The notes: generated by a model from the letters alone, not told the origin. Shown: positions 1-6,645, counted from the first letter of the stretch. The stretch is DNA of 13,014 bases from JAFARZ01 sp035651595 (GCA_035651595.1 DASRFJ010000247.1:1-13014); one strand, 5' to 3'. Program-made: numbers and translations.

Positions 1-12
1 GCCAGCGGCCGG

Positions 13-432
13 ATGCATCCGGCGTGGCTGGCGGCATGCGGCCTGGGTGCCTTCGCCGCGCTGTACGTGACGACGATCTGGATCCGCTGGCGCACCGGCA
101 CGCGGAACCGCATAGAAGCCGTACAAAACCGCGCGACACAAGGGCTGGCTTTAACGGGAAAGGCCGGATCGCCGCGCATAATGGGCTTCGTGAGACCATT
201 CGTTCCGGTGAGTCTTCTGTCACTATTCGTGCTGCACGCCAGCCAGCAGCCCGGGCGGCTTGTCGTGCGGCTGCTGGCCGCCTGGGCGGCATTCTTCGTC
301 CTCGTGAAGTTCGCGACGTTCGATAGCTGGACGAAGACCGCGATGACCCTCGGCATCCTTCAGGTCGCGCTGCTGGTGTTCGACGGGCTGCGGTGGCGCT
401 GGCACCAGGCCCAGCCGGGGTCGGCCAGCTAG
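13..432 (+). CDS. Small hypothetical membrane protein, start uncertain (possibly extends off the left edge)
   Basis: I do not recognise this family. The 139-residue reading has about four hydrophobic stretches (roughly residues 4-24, 63-75, 83-103 and 108-125) and a basic, tryptophan-rich tail, so an integral membrane protein is likely. The frame is open back to base 1, so the true start may lie outside the window. Codon use is typical for a GC-rich actinomycete in residues 1-32 and again from about residue 75. In between (about 110-235) it is poor, with ATA, AGA, CAA and a rare TTA leucine codon at 151-153. An alternative start at ATG 181 would give an 83-residue protein with three membrane segments. 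The stop at 430-432 is convergent with lutC and only 13 nt away. Coding status is moderately supported and function is unknown. Confidence 0.55.
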   Translation: MHPAWLAACGLGAFAALYVTTIWIRWRTGTRNRIEAVQNRATQGLALTGKAGSPRIMGFVRPFVPVSLLSLFVLHASQQPGRLVVRLLAAWAAFFVLVKFATFDSWTKTAMTLGILQVALLVFDGLRWRWHQAQPGSAS

Positions 433-445
433 CCTCAGCTAACGG

Positions 446-1171
446 TCACCCTGTCAGCAGCACGTGCAGGGTGCGCGGGCCGTGCACGCCCTCGACCCGG
501 ATCAGCTCGATGTCGCTGGTCGCCGACGGGCCGGAGATCAGCGTGTGCGGCCGCGTCGGGTCCAGCCGCGCGAACGCGTCCGGCAGATCGGCGGCCACCT
601 GATCGGCGCGCACCACCACCAGGTGGAAGTCGGGCACCAGGGTGAGCGCGCGCCTGCCCTGGCCCGGACCGTGATCGAGGATGATCGTGCCGGTCTCCGC
701 GATCGCCACCGCGCAGCCGGTGATCACGCCGTCGGTCGCGTCGAGTTCCAGTGCGGACAGCGGCGGGTCGTCGCGGACCAGCTCGACCCCAGGCGGCAGC
801 CACGAGTCGGGCAGGCCGTCCGGCACCACAAACCGAGTGCCGGTGAGCGCGCGGGCTATCGCGGCCGGGACATCCTGCTCCGGGACACGCTCGACAATGG
901 CGCGGTAGTCGGCCGCGCGTTCGGCGAACAGGGCGACGATGTCGTGCTCGGCCGGGTCGTGATGGGCGCGCACATAGTCGCGCGGGATGGCTTGATAATG
1001 GTCGACCATGGAGGCTTGGGAGGCCGAGGTGGGCTGGGAGGCCGGGGCTTGGGCGGCCGGGGCGACTGAGGTCGGCGCGGCGGCTGAGGTCGGCGCGGCT
1101 GGGATGGGAGCGGGGCTTGCGCTGTTGGCGGCGCGGATGCGGGCCAGGATCACATCTCTTGCTGCGCTCAT
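446..1171 (-). CDS. lutC: LutC-like LUD-domain protein, L-lactate oxidation complex
   Basis: This is the third subunit of the LutABC iron-sulfur L-lactate oxidation system (YkgG/LldG type), a cytosolic complex oxidising L-lactate to pyruvate. The 241-residue product ends in a LUD (DUF162) domain, about residues 100-240. It contains GVITGCAVAIAETGTIILD (149-166) and ISGPSATSDIELIRVEGVHG (212-231), both typical of LutC. The ATG at 1171 was chosen because it overlaps the lutB stop as ATGA and is preceded by GGAGG 10 nt upstream. Unusually, residues about 17-54 form a low-complexity Ala/Pro/Ser/Thr linker, including a 6-residue AAPTS(A/V) repeat, that separates a short N-terminal helix from the LUD domain. 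LutC subunits act with LutA and LutB, encoded immediately upstream. Their individual catalytic roles are not fully settled in the literature. Confidence 0.9.
   Translation of the reverse strand: MSAARDVILARIRAANSASPAPIPAAPTSAAAPTSVAPAAQAPASQPTSASQASMVDHYQAIPRDYVRAHHDPAEHDIVALFAERAADYRAIVERVPEQDVPAAIARALTGTRFVVPDGLPDSWLPPGVELVRDDPPLSALELDATDGVITGCAVAIAETGTIILDHGPGQGRRALTLVPDFHLVVVRADQVAADLPDAFARLDPTRPHTLISGPSATSDIELIRVEGVHGPRTLHVLLTG
1063..1098. repeat. Two tandem 18-bp repeats inside lutC
   Basis: Two adjacent 18-bp units (1063-1080 and 1081-1098) differ at one base and share CTGAGGTCGGCGCGG. On the minus strand they keep the reading frame and encode the AAPTSA-AAPTSV linker of LutC. The flanking bases (about 1010-1062) are also G-rich and repetitive. 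The linker therefore looks like the product of replication slippage. Confidence 0.8.
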
Positions 1172-2580
1172 GAACGGGTTCGCCTCCACCAGGCGCGGAA
1201 CGACTCGGGCGGCGGGGCCGGGGCATCCCGGGTATCTGTCCACCCGCTCATCGGCGGCGGCAGCCGCCTGATCCGGCCGCGCCGCGCGACAATCCGCCGC
1301 GACGCGGAAGCGGCACGCTGCGCCGCCGCCAGCCGCCGTGGGCCGCGCAGCACGTACCCGGAAAGGTGAAACACCGCACGTTCGGGCAGAGAGTGTTTGA
1401 CCTTCGCCCGCAGATAGACCAGCGCCTCCGGGATGTTGATCGCGACCGGGCAGACCTCGTAGCACGCGCCGCACAGCGTGGAGGCGAACGGCAGCGACGC
1501 GTCGACCGGGGAGGACAGCCCGCGCAGCTGCGGCGAGATGATCGCGCCGATCGGGCCGGGGTAGGGCGAGCCGTACGCGTGGCCGCCGGTGCGCTCGTAG
1601 ACCGGGCAGACGTTCAGGCAGGCCGAGCACCGGATGCAGCGCAGCGCCTGCCGGCCAGTCTGATCCGCAAGTGACGCGGTGCGGCCGTTGTCGACCAGGA
1701 CCAGATGGAACGTCTTCGGCCCGTCGCCGTCGCGCACACCGGTCCAGATCGACGTGTACGGGTTCATCCGTTCGGCCGTGGACGACCGCGGCAGCAGCGC
1801 GAGGAAGACCTCCAGGTCGCGCCAGGACGGAAGGACCTTCTCGATGCCGACCACCGAGATGAGCGTCTCGGGGAGCGTGACGCACATGCGGCCATTGCCT
1901 TCGGACTCCACGACGACGAGGGATCCGGTGTCGGCGATGGCGAAGTTCGCGCCGGATATGCCGACGGTGGCGTGCAGGAACTCCTGGCGCAGGTGGGCGC
2001 GGGCGGCGGCGGCCAGCTCGCGCGGCTCGTCGGTCAGGCCTGGCGGCGCGTCCGGCATCTCGCGGCGGAAGATCTCCCTGATCTCTGACCGGTTCTTGTG
2101 GATCGCCGGGACCAGGATGTGGCTCGGCAGGTCGTGGCCGAGCTGGACGATCAGCTCCGCGAGGTCGGTCTCGGTGGCCTGGATACCGTTAACCGCGAGG
2201 GCTTCGTTGAGGCCGATCTCCTGGGTCGCCATCGACTTGACCTTGACGACCCTGTCCGCCCGCGCGTCCGCGACCAGCTTGGCGACGATTTCGTTGGCCT
2301 CAGCGGCGTCGCGGGCCCAGTGCACGTGACCGCCGGCCTTCGTCACGTTCTCCTCGAGGCGGAGCAGGTACGTGTCGAGGTTGGCGAGCGTGTGATCCTT
2401 GATCGCCTTGGCGGCCTGGCGGAGTTCGGCCCAGTCGCTGAGCTCGGCGACCGCGCCTGCCCGCTTGGTCCTGATCGTGTGCGTGGCGTGGGTCAGATTG
2501 CGGCGCAGCTGGGTGTCCGCGACCGCCTTACGCGCCGCGTCGGGGAAGGCCGGCATGCCGAGGTAGGTGGGCATGCTCAT
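1168..2580 (-). CDS. lutB: LutB-like iron-sulfur protein, L-lactate oxidation complex
   Basis: This is the large iron-sulfur subunit of the L-lactate oxidation complex (LutB/YkgF/LldF family). The product is 470 residues, close to the usual length of about 470-480. An N-terminal LUD domain (about 70-295) contains ATVGISGANFAIADTGSLVV (204-223). It is followed by two ferredoxin-type cysteine clusters, CIRCSACLNVCP (C315, C318, C321, C325) and CGACYEVCP (C370, C373, C377), expected to bind two [4Fe-4S] clusters. The tail after about residue 410 is Arg/Pro rich. The start at 2580 overlaps the lutA stop in an ATGA arrangement, with no strong Shine-Dalgarno sequence, so translation is probably coupled. 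A second ATG two codons later (2574) is possible. All key cysteines are present, so the protein should be functional. Confidence 0.95.
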   Translation of the reverse strand: MSMPTYLGMPAFPDAARKAVADTQLRRNLTHATHTIRTKRAGAVAELSDWAELRQAAKAIKDHTLANLDTYLLRLEENVTKAGGHVHWARDAAEANEIVAKLVADARADRVVKVKSMATQEIGLNEALAVNGIQATETDLAELIVQLGHDLPSHILVPAIHKNRSEIREIFRREMPDAPPGLTDEPRELAAAARAHLRQEFLHATVGISGANFAIADTGSLVVVESEGNGRMCVTLPETLISVVGIEKVLPSWRDLEVFLALLPRSSTAERMNPYTSIWTGVRDGDGPKTFHLVLVDNGRTASLADQTGRQALRCIRCSACLNVCPVYERTGGHAYGSPYPGPIGAIISPQLRGLSSPVDASLPFASTLCGACYEVCPVAINIPEALVYLRAKVKHSLPERAVFHLSGYVLRGPRRLAAAQRAASASRRIVARRGRIRRLPPPMSGWTDTRDAPAPPPESFRAWWRRTRS

Positions 2581-3317
2581 TGCGCTGGTCCATCCGTCGC
2601 GGCAAGGATCTCGGCCAGGTGCATCGTGGCGACGCCGGAGCGCTGCCTGGTCAGCGCGCCGCCGATGTGCATCAGGCAGGAGTTGTCGGTGGCGCAGACC
2701 ACCTCCGCCTCGGTGCGGCGGATCGCGGCGACCTTGTCGGCGCAGATCGCGGCCGACACGTCCGAGTTCTTCACCGCGAACGTGCCACCGAAGCCGCAGC
2801 ACGCCTCCGCGTCGGGCAGCTCGACCAGGTCCAGGCCCCGCACGGCGTTGAGCAGGCGGTACGGGGCGTCGCCGACCTTGAGCATGCGCAGCCCGTGGCA
2901 CGTCGGATGATATGTCACCCGGTGCGGGAAATATGCGCCTACGTCGGTTACGGCGAGGACGTCGGCGAGCAGCACGGACAGCTCAAACACGCGCGGCGCC
3001 AGGGTGCTGACCTCGGCGGCGAGCGCCTTGTCGCCGGCCTCGGCGGCCAGCGCCGGGTAGTACTCGTGCACCATCGACGCGCAGGACGCGGACGGGGTGA
3101 CGATCGCCTCGTAGTCGCGGAACGCGCTGACGAACGAACGCGCCATCGGCAGCGCGTCGTCGCGGTAGCCGGTGTTGAAGTGCATCTGGCCGCAGCAGGC
3201 CTGCCCCTGGGGGAACTCGACCTGGTTTCCGAGGCGCTCCAGCACGGTGACGACGGCCTTGCCGGTGTCCGGGAACAGCGTGTCGGTCAGGCATGTGACG
3301 AACAGCCCGATGCGCAT
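2577..3317 (-). CDS. lutA: LutA-like cysteine-rich (CCG-domain) protein, L-lactate oxidation complex
   Basis: This is the LutA/YkgE/LldE subunit, a cytosolic protein with two CCG (DUF224) cysteine-rich domains, the same fold as heterodisulfide reductase subunit B and the GlpC/GlcF C-terminal region. The 246 residues match the family length. The first domain carries CCGQMHFNTG (41-50) and C79. The second carries YHPTCHG (C140), ACCGFGG (C173, C174) and NSC (C214). The ATG at 3317 is preceded by AGGAGG about 8 nt upstream and begins with MRIGLFVTCLTD, typical for the family. Longer in-frame readings upstream run into the PPTase gene and are not supported. The gene lies 24 nt after the PPTase stop and overlaps lutB by 4 nt, so lutABC is a translationally coupled unit. 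Confidence 0.95.
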   Translation of the reverse strand: MRIGLFVTCLTDTLFPDTGKAVVTVLERLGNQVEFPQGQACCGQMHFNTGYRDDALPMARSFVSAFRDYEAIVTPSASCASMVHEYYPALAAEAGDKALAAEVSTLAPRVFELSVLLADVLAVTDVGAYFPHRVTYHPTCHGLRMLKVGDAPYRLLNAVRGLDLVELPDAEACCGFGGTFAVKNSDVSAAICADKVAAIRRTEAEVVCATDNSCLMHIGGALTRQRSGVATMHLAEILAATDGPAQ

Positions 3318-3340
3318 CAATCGCCTCCTCGCAGGCCACG

Positions 3341-4066
3341 CTACCGGGTGAGCGCGGCGGCGAGCAGTGCCGTCCCATCCTGCGAGATGACCTCCTCGCA
3401 CTGGCCGAGGACGGCGAGCGCGGCGACGTACCCAGGACCGGCGTCCAGGTCGAGCAGCGTCACCCGATCCGGCGGGTCCGGATACGGCCAGGCGAGCACC
3501 GCCGGCTGGGCCGAAGGCGCGGCCACGACGAGGTCGTGCAGCGGTACGTTCAGGCCGTCTCCGGTGGCCTTGAGCACCGCTTCCTTCCGCGTCCAGATCA
3601 CCAGGAAGTTCCGGCGGCGATCCGCCGCGGCCGGCTCACGATCGAATGCCGCTTGCTCGGCGTCGGACAGCACATAGCGCTCCAGCGCGCCGGGGTCGTC
3701 GCCGCCGCGGGCGCGGCCGTCGGTCTCCTCCACGTCGACACCGATCGGCGTTTTCCTGGTGATCGCCACGGCGACCCGGTCACCGGAGTGGCTGACGGAC
3801 AACTCCAGGTCGCCGTCGCTGACCCGGGGCTTGCCGTGCGGCTCGCCGCATCGCGCGCAGGACCGGTCCAGCGTCACTTCGCGCGGGTCCACGCCGCGGG
3901 CGGCCGCCACGGCGGCCTTGGCCAGCGAGCAGCCGGCCAGGAACCGCTCGCGGCTCGGCTGATGCAGATAGGAGGTGAAGCGCTCGTGCTCGGTATCGTC
4001 CAGCAGGGCGGTCAGCTCGGGGCGGGCGTCCTGGCGGCGGGCCCACCACACCGTCACCGGACTCAC
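3341..4066 (-). CDS. Sfp-type 4'-phosphopantetheinyl transferase
   Basis: This enzyme transfers the 4'-phosphopantetheine arm of coenzyme A to a conserved serine of carrier proteins in fatty-acid, polyketide or non-ribosomal peptide synthases. The 241-residue product matches the two-lobed Sfp family. Visible motifs are CARCGEPHGKP (70-80), SVSHS (90-94), IGVDVEE (108-114, with Mg2+ ligands D111 and E113) and WTRKEAVLK (158-166, with W158, K161 and E162). All catalytic residues are present. The GTG start at 4066 overlaps the IclR stop as GTGA with no clear ribosome-binding site, so translation is coupled to IclR. No carrier protein or synthase is visible in the window, so its target must lie elsewhere. 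It could be the cell's general Sfp-type enzyme or belong to a nearby pathway outside the window. Family assignment is firm; the target is unknown. Confidence 0.93.
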   Translation of the reverse strand: MSPVTVWWARRQDARPELTALLDDTEHERFTSYLHQPSRERFLAGCSLAKAAVAAARGVDPREVTLDRSCARCGEPHGKPRVSDGDLELSVSHSGDRVAVAITRKTPIGVDVEETDGRARGGDDPGALERYVLSDAEQAAFDREPAAADRRRNFLVIWTRKEAVLKATGDGLNVPLHDLVVAAPSAQPAVLAWPYPDPPDRVTLLDLDAGPGYVAALAVLGQCEEVISQDGTALLAAALTR

Positions 4067-4896
4067 GCGGCGTCCGGCCAGCCTGGGATCGCGGCAGGAG
4101 CGCCGAGCGCGGCGCTGATCTGCCGCGCCGCCGCGCGGACCTGCACCGCGATGTCCGGCACCGCCGCGGCGGTGATCCGGGACGCGGGCCCGGACACGCT
4201 GATGCTGGCCGCCACCTGGCCGGACCGGTCGAACACGGGCGCCGCCACGCAGCACAGGTGGAGCTCAAGTTCCTCGCGGTCTTCGGCGTAACCGCGGGTT
4301 CGCACTTGATCGAGGACCTGCTCCAGCCGCGTCCGCGTGGTGATCGTGGCCGCGGTCCGCGGTGCCAGTTCGTTGCCGGGGTAGCGCGCGGTGAGCTCGG
4401 CCGGGGTCAGGCCGGCCAGCAGCGCCTTGCCCATCGAGCTGCAGTGCGCAGGCGCACGCTTGCCCACCCAGGAGTGCATCCGCAGGGTCTGCCACCCGTC
4501 CACCACCTCGACCGTCACCGTCTCTGCGCCGTCGAGGACGCCCAGGTGACCGGTCTCGCCGAGCCGTTGCACCAGGTCACGCACGTACGGCAACGCGGCG
4601 CGGCGCAGCTCGGAGTCGTTCGCGGCCAGTTCGCCGAGCACCGCGAGCTTGGCCGCCAGGCGGTACCGCCCGGGCTCCCCCGCCTGCTCCAGGTACCCCG
4701 CCGCAGCGAGGGTGGCCGCCAGCCGCGACGCGGTCGACCGGTGCACGCCGAGTTGCCGGGCCATTTCCGCCACCGCGACCACCGGCCGGTCCCGGTCGAA
4801 CATGTCCAGCACGGCCAGCCCGTGCAGCAGCGCGCCGACCAGGCCATCGCGCGCGGAAGCCCTGGCGATACCGCCCGCCACCACGGTTTCAGCCAC
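4063..4896 (-). CDS. IclR-family transcriptional regulator
   Basis: A cytosolic DNA-binding regulator of carbon catabolism. The 277-residue product has an N-terminal winged helix-turn-helix at about residues 24-85 (recognition region around QLGVHRSTASRLAATLAAAG, 48-67). The C-terminal effector-binding domain spans about 95-265, with the family motifs AHCSSMGKALLAGL (150-163), GYAEDREELE (202-211) and VAAPVFDRSGQVAASISVSG (217-236). The start is the GTG at 4896. No Shine-Dalgarno sequence lies near it, and an AT-rich stretch sits directly upstream, so a leaderless message or coupling to DeoR is possible. It is 28 nt after the DeoR stop and overlaps the PPTase by 4 nt. It most likely controls the lut genes in response to a small carboxylic acid, but the effector cannot be read from the sequence. 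Confidence 0.93.
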   Translation of the reverse strand: MAETVVAGGIARASARDGLVGALLHGLAVLDMFDRDRPVVAVAEMARQLGVHRSTASRLAATLAAAGYLEQAGEPGRYRLAAKLAVLGELAANDSELRRAALPYVRDLVQRLGETGHLGVLDGAETVTVEVVDGWQTLRMHSWVGKRAPAHCSSMGKALLAGLTPAELTARYPGNELAPRTAATITTRTRLEQVLDQVRTRGYAEDREELELHLCCVAAPVFDRSGQVAASISVSGPASRITAAAVPDIAVQVRAAARQISAALGAPAAIPGWPDAA

Positions 4897-4924
4897 GCGT
4901 TCAAGTTTAATTGACCGCCACGTA
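4897..4924 (-). promoter_or_regulatory. AT-rich inter-gene spacer with near-palindrome, possible IclR operator or leaderless promoter
   Basis: The 28 nt between the DeoR stop and the IclR GTG contain an AT-rich patch with 4-bp inverted arms, TCAA-GTTTAA-TTGA (plus strand, about 4901-4914). Read on the minus strand, TTAAAC or AATTAA lies about 8-12 nt before the GTG, a position that would suit a -10 box of a leaderless transcript. IclR proteins commonly bind imperfect palindromes near their own start. Both roles are inference, and the sequence may simply be a spacer. Confidence 0.3.
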
Positions 4925-5707
4925 CTAGCCAGACGCGCCGAGCACCTTCGCCTCGACGACCTCCACGCCGCCCGCGGCGATGTCGCCGAGCGCCGGGTGG
5001 CTCGCGGGCGCCTCGGTGACCAGCACGTCGATCGCGGACAGCGGCGCGACGGTGCTGAACGCGACCCGCCCTAGCTTGCTGGCGTCGGCGACCACGATCG
5101 TCCGCCGGGCCGCGCCGATGGCGGCGCGCTTGACCCGCGCGTCGTCCGGGTTGTACTCGGTGAGACCGGGTGCGACGCAGATTCCGGCGACGCCGATGAA
5201 CGCCAGGTCGCAGTTCATCGTCGTGAACGCGTCCTCGGCCATGCCGCCGGTCAGGCTCAGCTCGCCGGGCCGGACCTGGCCGCCGGTGACGACCACCCGG
5301 ATGTCCGGGTCGGCGCCAAGCTCGGCCGCGATCGGCAGGCTGGCGGTCACCACGGTCAGGCCGCGCCGCCCGTGCAGCGCCCTGGCCAGCTCCAGCGTCG
5401 TGGTGCCCACGTCGACGATGACCGTGTCGCCGTCGTTGACCAGGCCCGCGGCGGCCGCGCCGATCGCCGCCTTGGCGTCGGGCGCGGTGATCGCCCGCAC
5501 CGCGAGCGGCGGCTCGTAGGAGCTGCTGATCACCGAGATCGCACCACCCCGGACGCGGCGCGCCAGGCCCTCTGCCTCCAGCGTCTCCAGGTCGCGCCTG
5601 ATCGTCATCTCCGAGACGCCGAACTCCTCGGCCATTTCGGCGAAACCCACCTCACCGCGCGCGCTGAGCCGGCGCTGCAGCGCCTGGCGTCGTTCGGAGG
5701 GAAGCAC
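4925..5707 (-). CDS. DeoR-family transcriptional regulator of sugar metabolism
   Basis: A repressor of the DeoR/GlpR type, 260 residues, the normal length. The N-terminal winged helix-turn-helix spans about residues 3-57, with EEFGVSEMTIRRDLETLEAE (27-46) as the signature. The C-terminal DeoRC sugar-phosphate sensing domain (about 75-235) has IVDVGTTTLELARAL (97-111), VTGGQVRPGELSLTGG (140-155) and VADASKLGR (206-214), the usual phosphosugar-binding elements. The start is a GTG at 5707 with a weak GGTGA just upstream. It is divergent from the BtpA-kinase operon and heads the minus-strand train that leads to lutABC. A phosphorylated sugar made by the divergent kinase is therefore its most likely inducer. 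Inverted repeats in the shared promoter region support direct control of both directions. Confidence 0.94.
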   Translation of the reverse strand: MLPSERRQALQRRLSARGEVGFAEMAEEFGVSEMTIRRDLETLEAEGLARRVRGGAISVISSSYEPPLAVRAITAPDAKAAIGAAAAGLVNDGDTVIVDVGTTTLELARALHGRRGLTVVTASLPIAAELGADPDIRVVVTGGQVRPGELSLTGGMAEDAFTTMNCDLAFIGVAGICVAPGLTEYNPDDARVKRAAIGAARRTIVVADASKLGRVAFSTVAPLSAIDVLVTEAPASHPALGDIAAGGVEVVEAKVLGASG

Positions 5708-5727
5708 GTCACCAACTGTAGACAGCT

Positions 5728-5740
5728 GTGATCAATTCAC
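5728..5740. promoter_or_regulatory. Inverted repeat GTGA-N5-TCAC, candidate DeoR operator 1
   Basis: GTGATCAATTCAC has perfect 4-bp arms and begins 20 nt before the DeoR start codon. It overlaps ACAGCTGT (5722-5729) and is next to CTGTAGACAG (5716-5725), both palindromic. Its TTCAC right arm recurs exactly 10 nt on (5746-5750), one helical turn away. Position over the likely DeoR transcript start fits autorepression. Confidence 0.45.
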
Positions 5741-5748
5741 GCAACTTC

Positions 5749-5777
5749 ACATAAAATACTGAGATAAGTGTTTACAA
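5749..5777 (-). promoter_or_regulatory. Candidate promoter of the DeoR-IclR-PPTase-lut train
   Basis: On the minus strand TTGTAA (5777-5772) and TTATGT (5754-5749) are separated by 17 nt and resemble -35 and -10 boxes in an AT-rich island. An alternative -10 is TATGTG with an 18-nt spacer. The predicted transcript start falls close to the inverted repeat at 5728-5740. The match is only partial, so the assignment is tentative. Confidence 0.4.
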
Positions 5778-5782
5778 ATCAC
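5768..5782. promoter_or_regulatory. Imperfect inverted repeat GTGTTTACAAATCAC, candidate DeoR operator 2
   Basis: The 15-mer pairs at five of seven arm positions (GTG..TT and AA..CAC). It covers the predicted -35 box of the DeoR promoter and lies 53 nt upstream of the BtpA start. It shares the GTG/CAC ends of operator 1. A repressor bound to both sites could shut off both directions. Confidence 0.4.
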
Positions 5783-5835
5783 AAGCGGCCGGCTTACTCT
5801 CGCGATCATCAGCCATAGTCGCAGGACCAGGAGTT

Positions 5836-6645
5836 ATGCACGTGACCCGCTTCCGGAAGATCTTCCCAGCTGCCGTCAAGCCGCTGATCGCCATGGCACA
5901 CCTGCCCGCGCTGCCCGGCACCCCGCTGTATGACGCGGCCGCCGGGATGAGCGGGATTGTCTCCAGCGTGCGGCGGGACCTCGACGTGCTGCTGGACGCG
6001 GGCTTCGACGCGGTCATGTTCTGCAACGAGAACGACCGGCCCTACGAGCTGAAGGCCGGCCTGGAGAGCGCCGCGGCCATGGCCCGCGTGGTCACCGAAT
6101 GCCGGCCGGACACCGTGCCGTTCGGCGTCGACTTCCTGTGGGATCCGCGGTGCGCGCTCGCCGTGGCCGCCGCCACCGGCGCCTCGTTCATCCGCGAGGT
6201 GGCGACCGGGGTATGGGAGTCCGACATGGGCCTGTGGTCTCCGGACGCCGCCGCGCTGCTGCGTGAGCGGCGCCGCCTCGACGCCGAGGAGATCGCGGTG
6301 TTCATGAACGTCACGCCCGAGTTCGCCTCCGGAATCGGCCGGCGCGACCCCGCCGAGGTGGCGGTGTCCGCGACGGTCTCCAGCCTGTCCGACGTGATCC
6401 TGGTGTCCGGCAAGATGGCCGGCGCGGTCCCGGACGTGGCGACGATCGCCGGCATCCGCGAGGCCGTCGCGCCGGAGGTCCCGGTGCTGCTCAACACCGG
6501 GGCGAAGGCCGAGACGATCGGGCAGTACCTCAAGCACGCGGACGGCTGCGTCGTCGGCAGTTCGCTGAAGGTCGACGGCTACACCTGGAATCCGGTGGAC
6601 TCCGAACGCGCCAAGCGGTTCGTGGACGCCGCGCGCGCGGTCTAG
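5836..6645 (+). CDS. BtpA/SgcQ-family TIM-barrel protein
   Basis: A 269-residue member of the BtpA family (PF03437). The family was named after a photosystem I biogenesis protein in cyanobacteria and includes E. coli SgcQ of the uncharacterised sgc sugar locus. Family landmarks are IAMAHLPALPGTP (18-30), GFDAVMFCNENDRPYE (56-71), PFGVDFLWDP (95-104), ATGASFIREV (113-122), LLNTGAKAET (218-227) and GCVVGSSLKVDG (237-248), the last resembling a phosphate-binding C-terminal end of a TIM barrel. The biochemical reaction is not established for the family. First in an operon with a kinase, dehydrogenase and permease, it is probably an enzyme acting on a phosphosugar or ribosyl-like intermediate. ATG 5836 is served by AGGA 9 nt upstream. 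A GTG at 5842 is 8 nt from AGGAG (5829-5833) and is an equally good start. Confidence 0.92.
   Translation: MHVTRFRKIFPAAVKPLIAMAHLPALPGTPLYDAAAGMSGIVSSVRRDLDVLLDAGFDAVMFCNENDRPYELKAGLESAAAMARVVTECRPDTVPFGVDFLWDPRCALAVAAATGASFIREVATGVWESDMGLWSPDAAALLRERRRLDAEEIAVFMNVTPEFASGIGRRDPAEVAVSATVSSLSDVILVSGKMAGAVPDVATIAGIREAVAPEVPVLLNTGAKAETIGQYLKHADGCVVGSSLKVDGYTWNPVDSERAKRFVDAARAV

Noticed and set aside
430..441. TAGC-CTCA-GCTA stem between the first gene and lutC as a terminator
   Set aside because: A 4-bp stem without a U-tract is too weak to support a terminator call, though the convergent layout would make one useful.
464..1069. 201-residue plus-strand frame opposite lutC ending in a Gly/Arg repeat
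   Set aside because: The Gly-rich repeat is only the reverse side of the LutC Ala/Pro linker, and LutC is supported by family motifs and operon overlaps.
2098..2910. 270-residue plus-strand open frame across lutB and lutA
   Set aside because: It crosses two confidently assigned genes on the other strand and shows no domain or ribosome-binding site.
5809..6537. 242-residue minus-strand frame opposite the BtpA gene
   Set aside because: No family resemblance, and it would collide with the divergent promoter; BtpA landmarks on the plus strand are clear.
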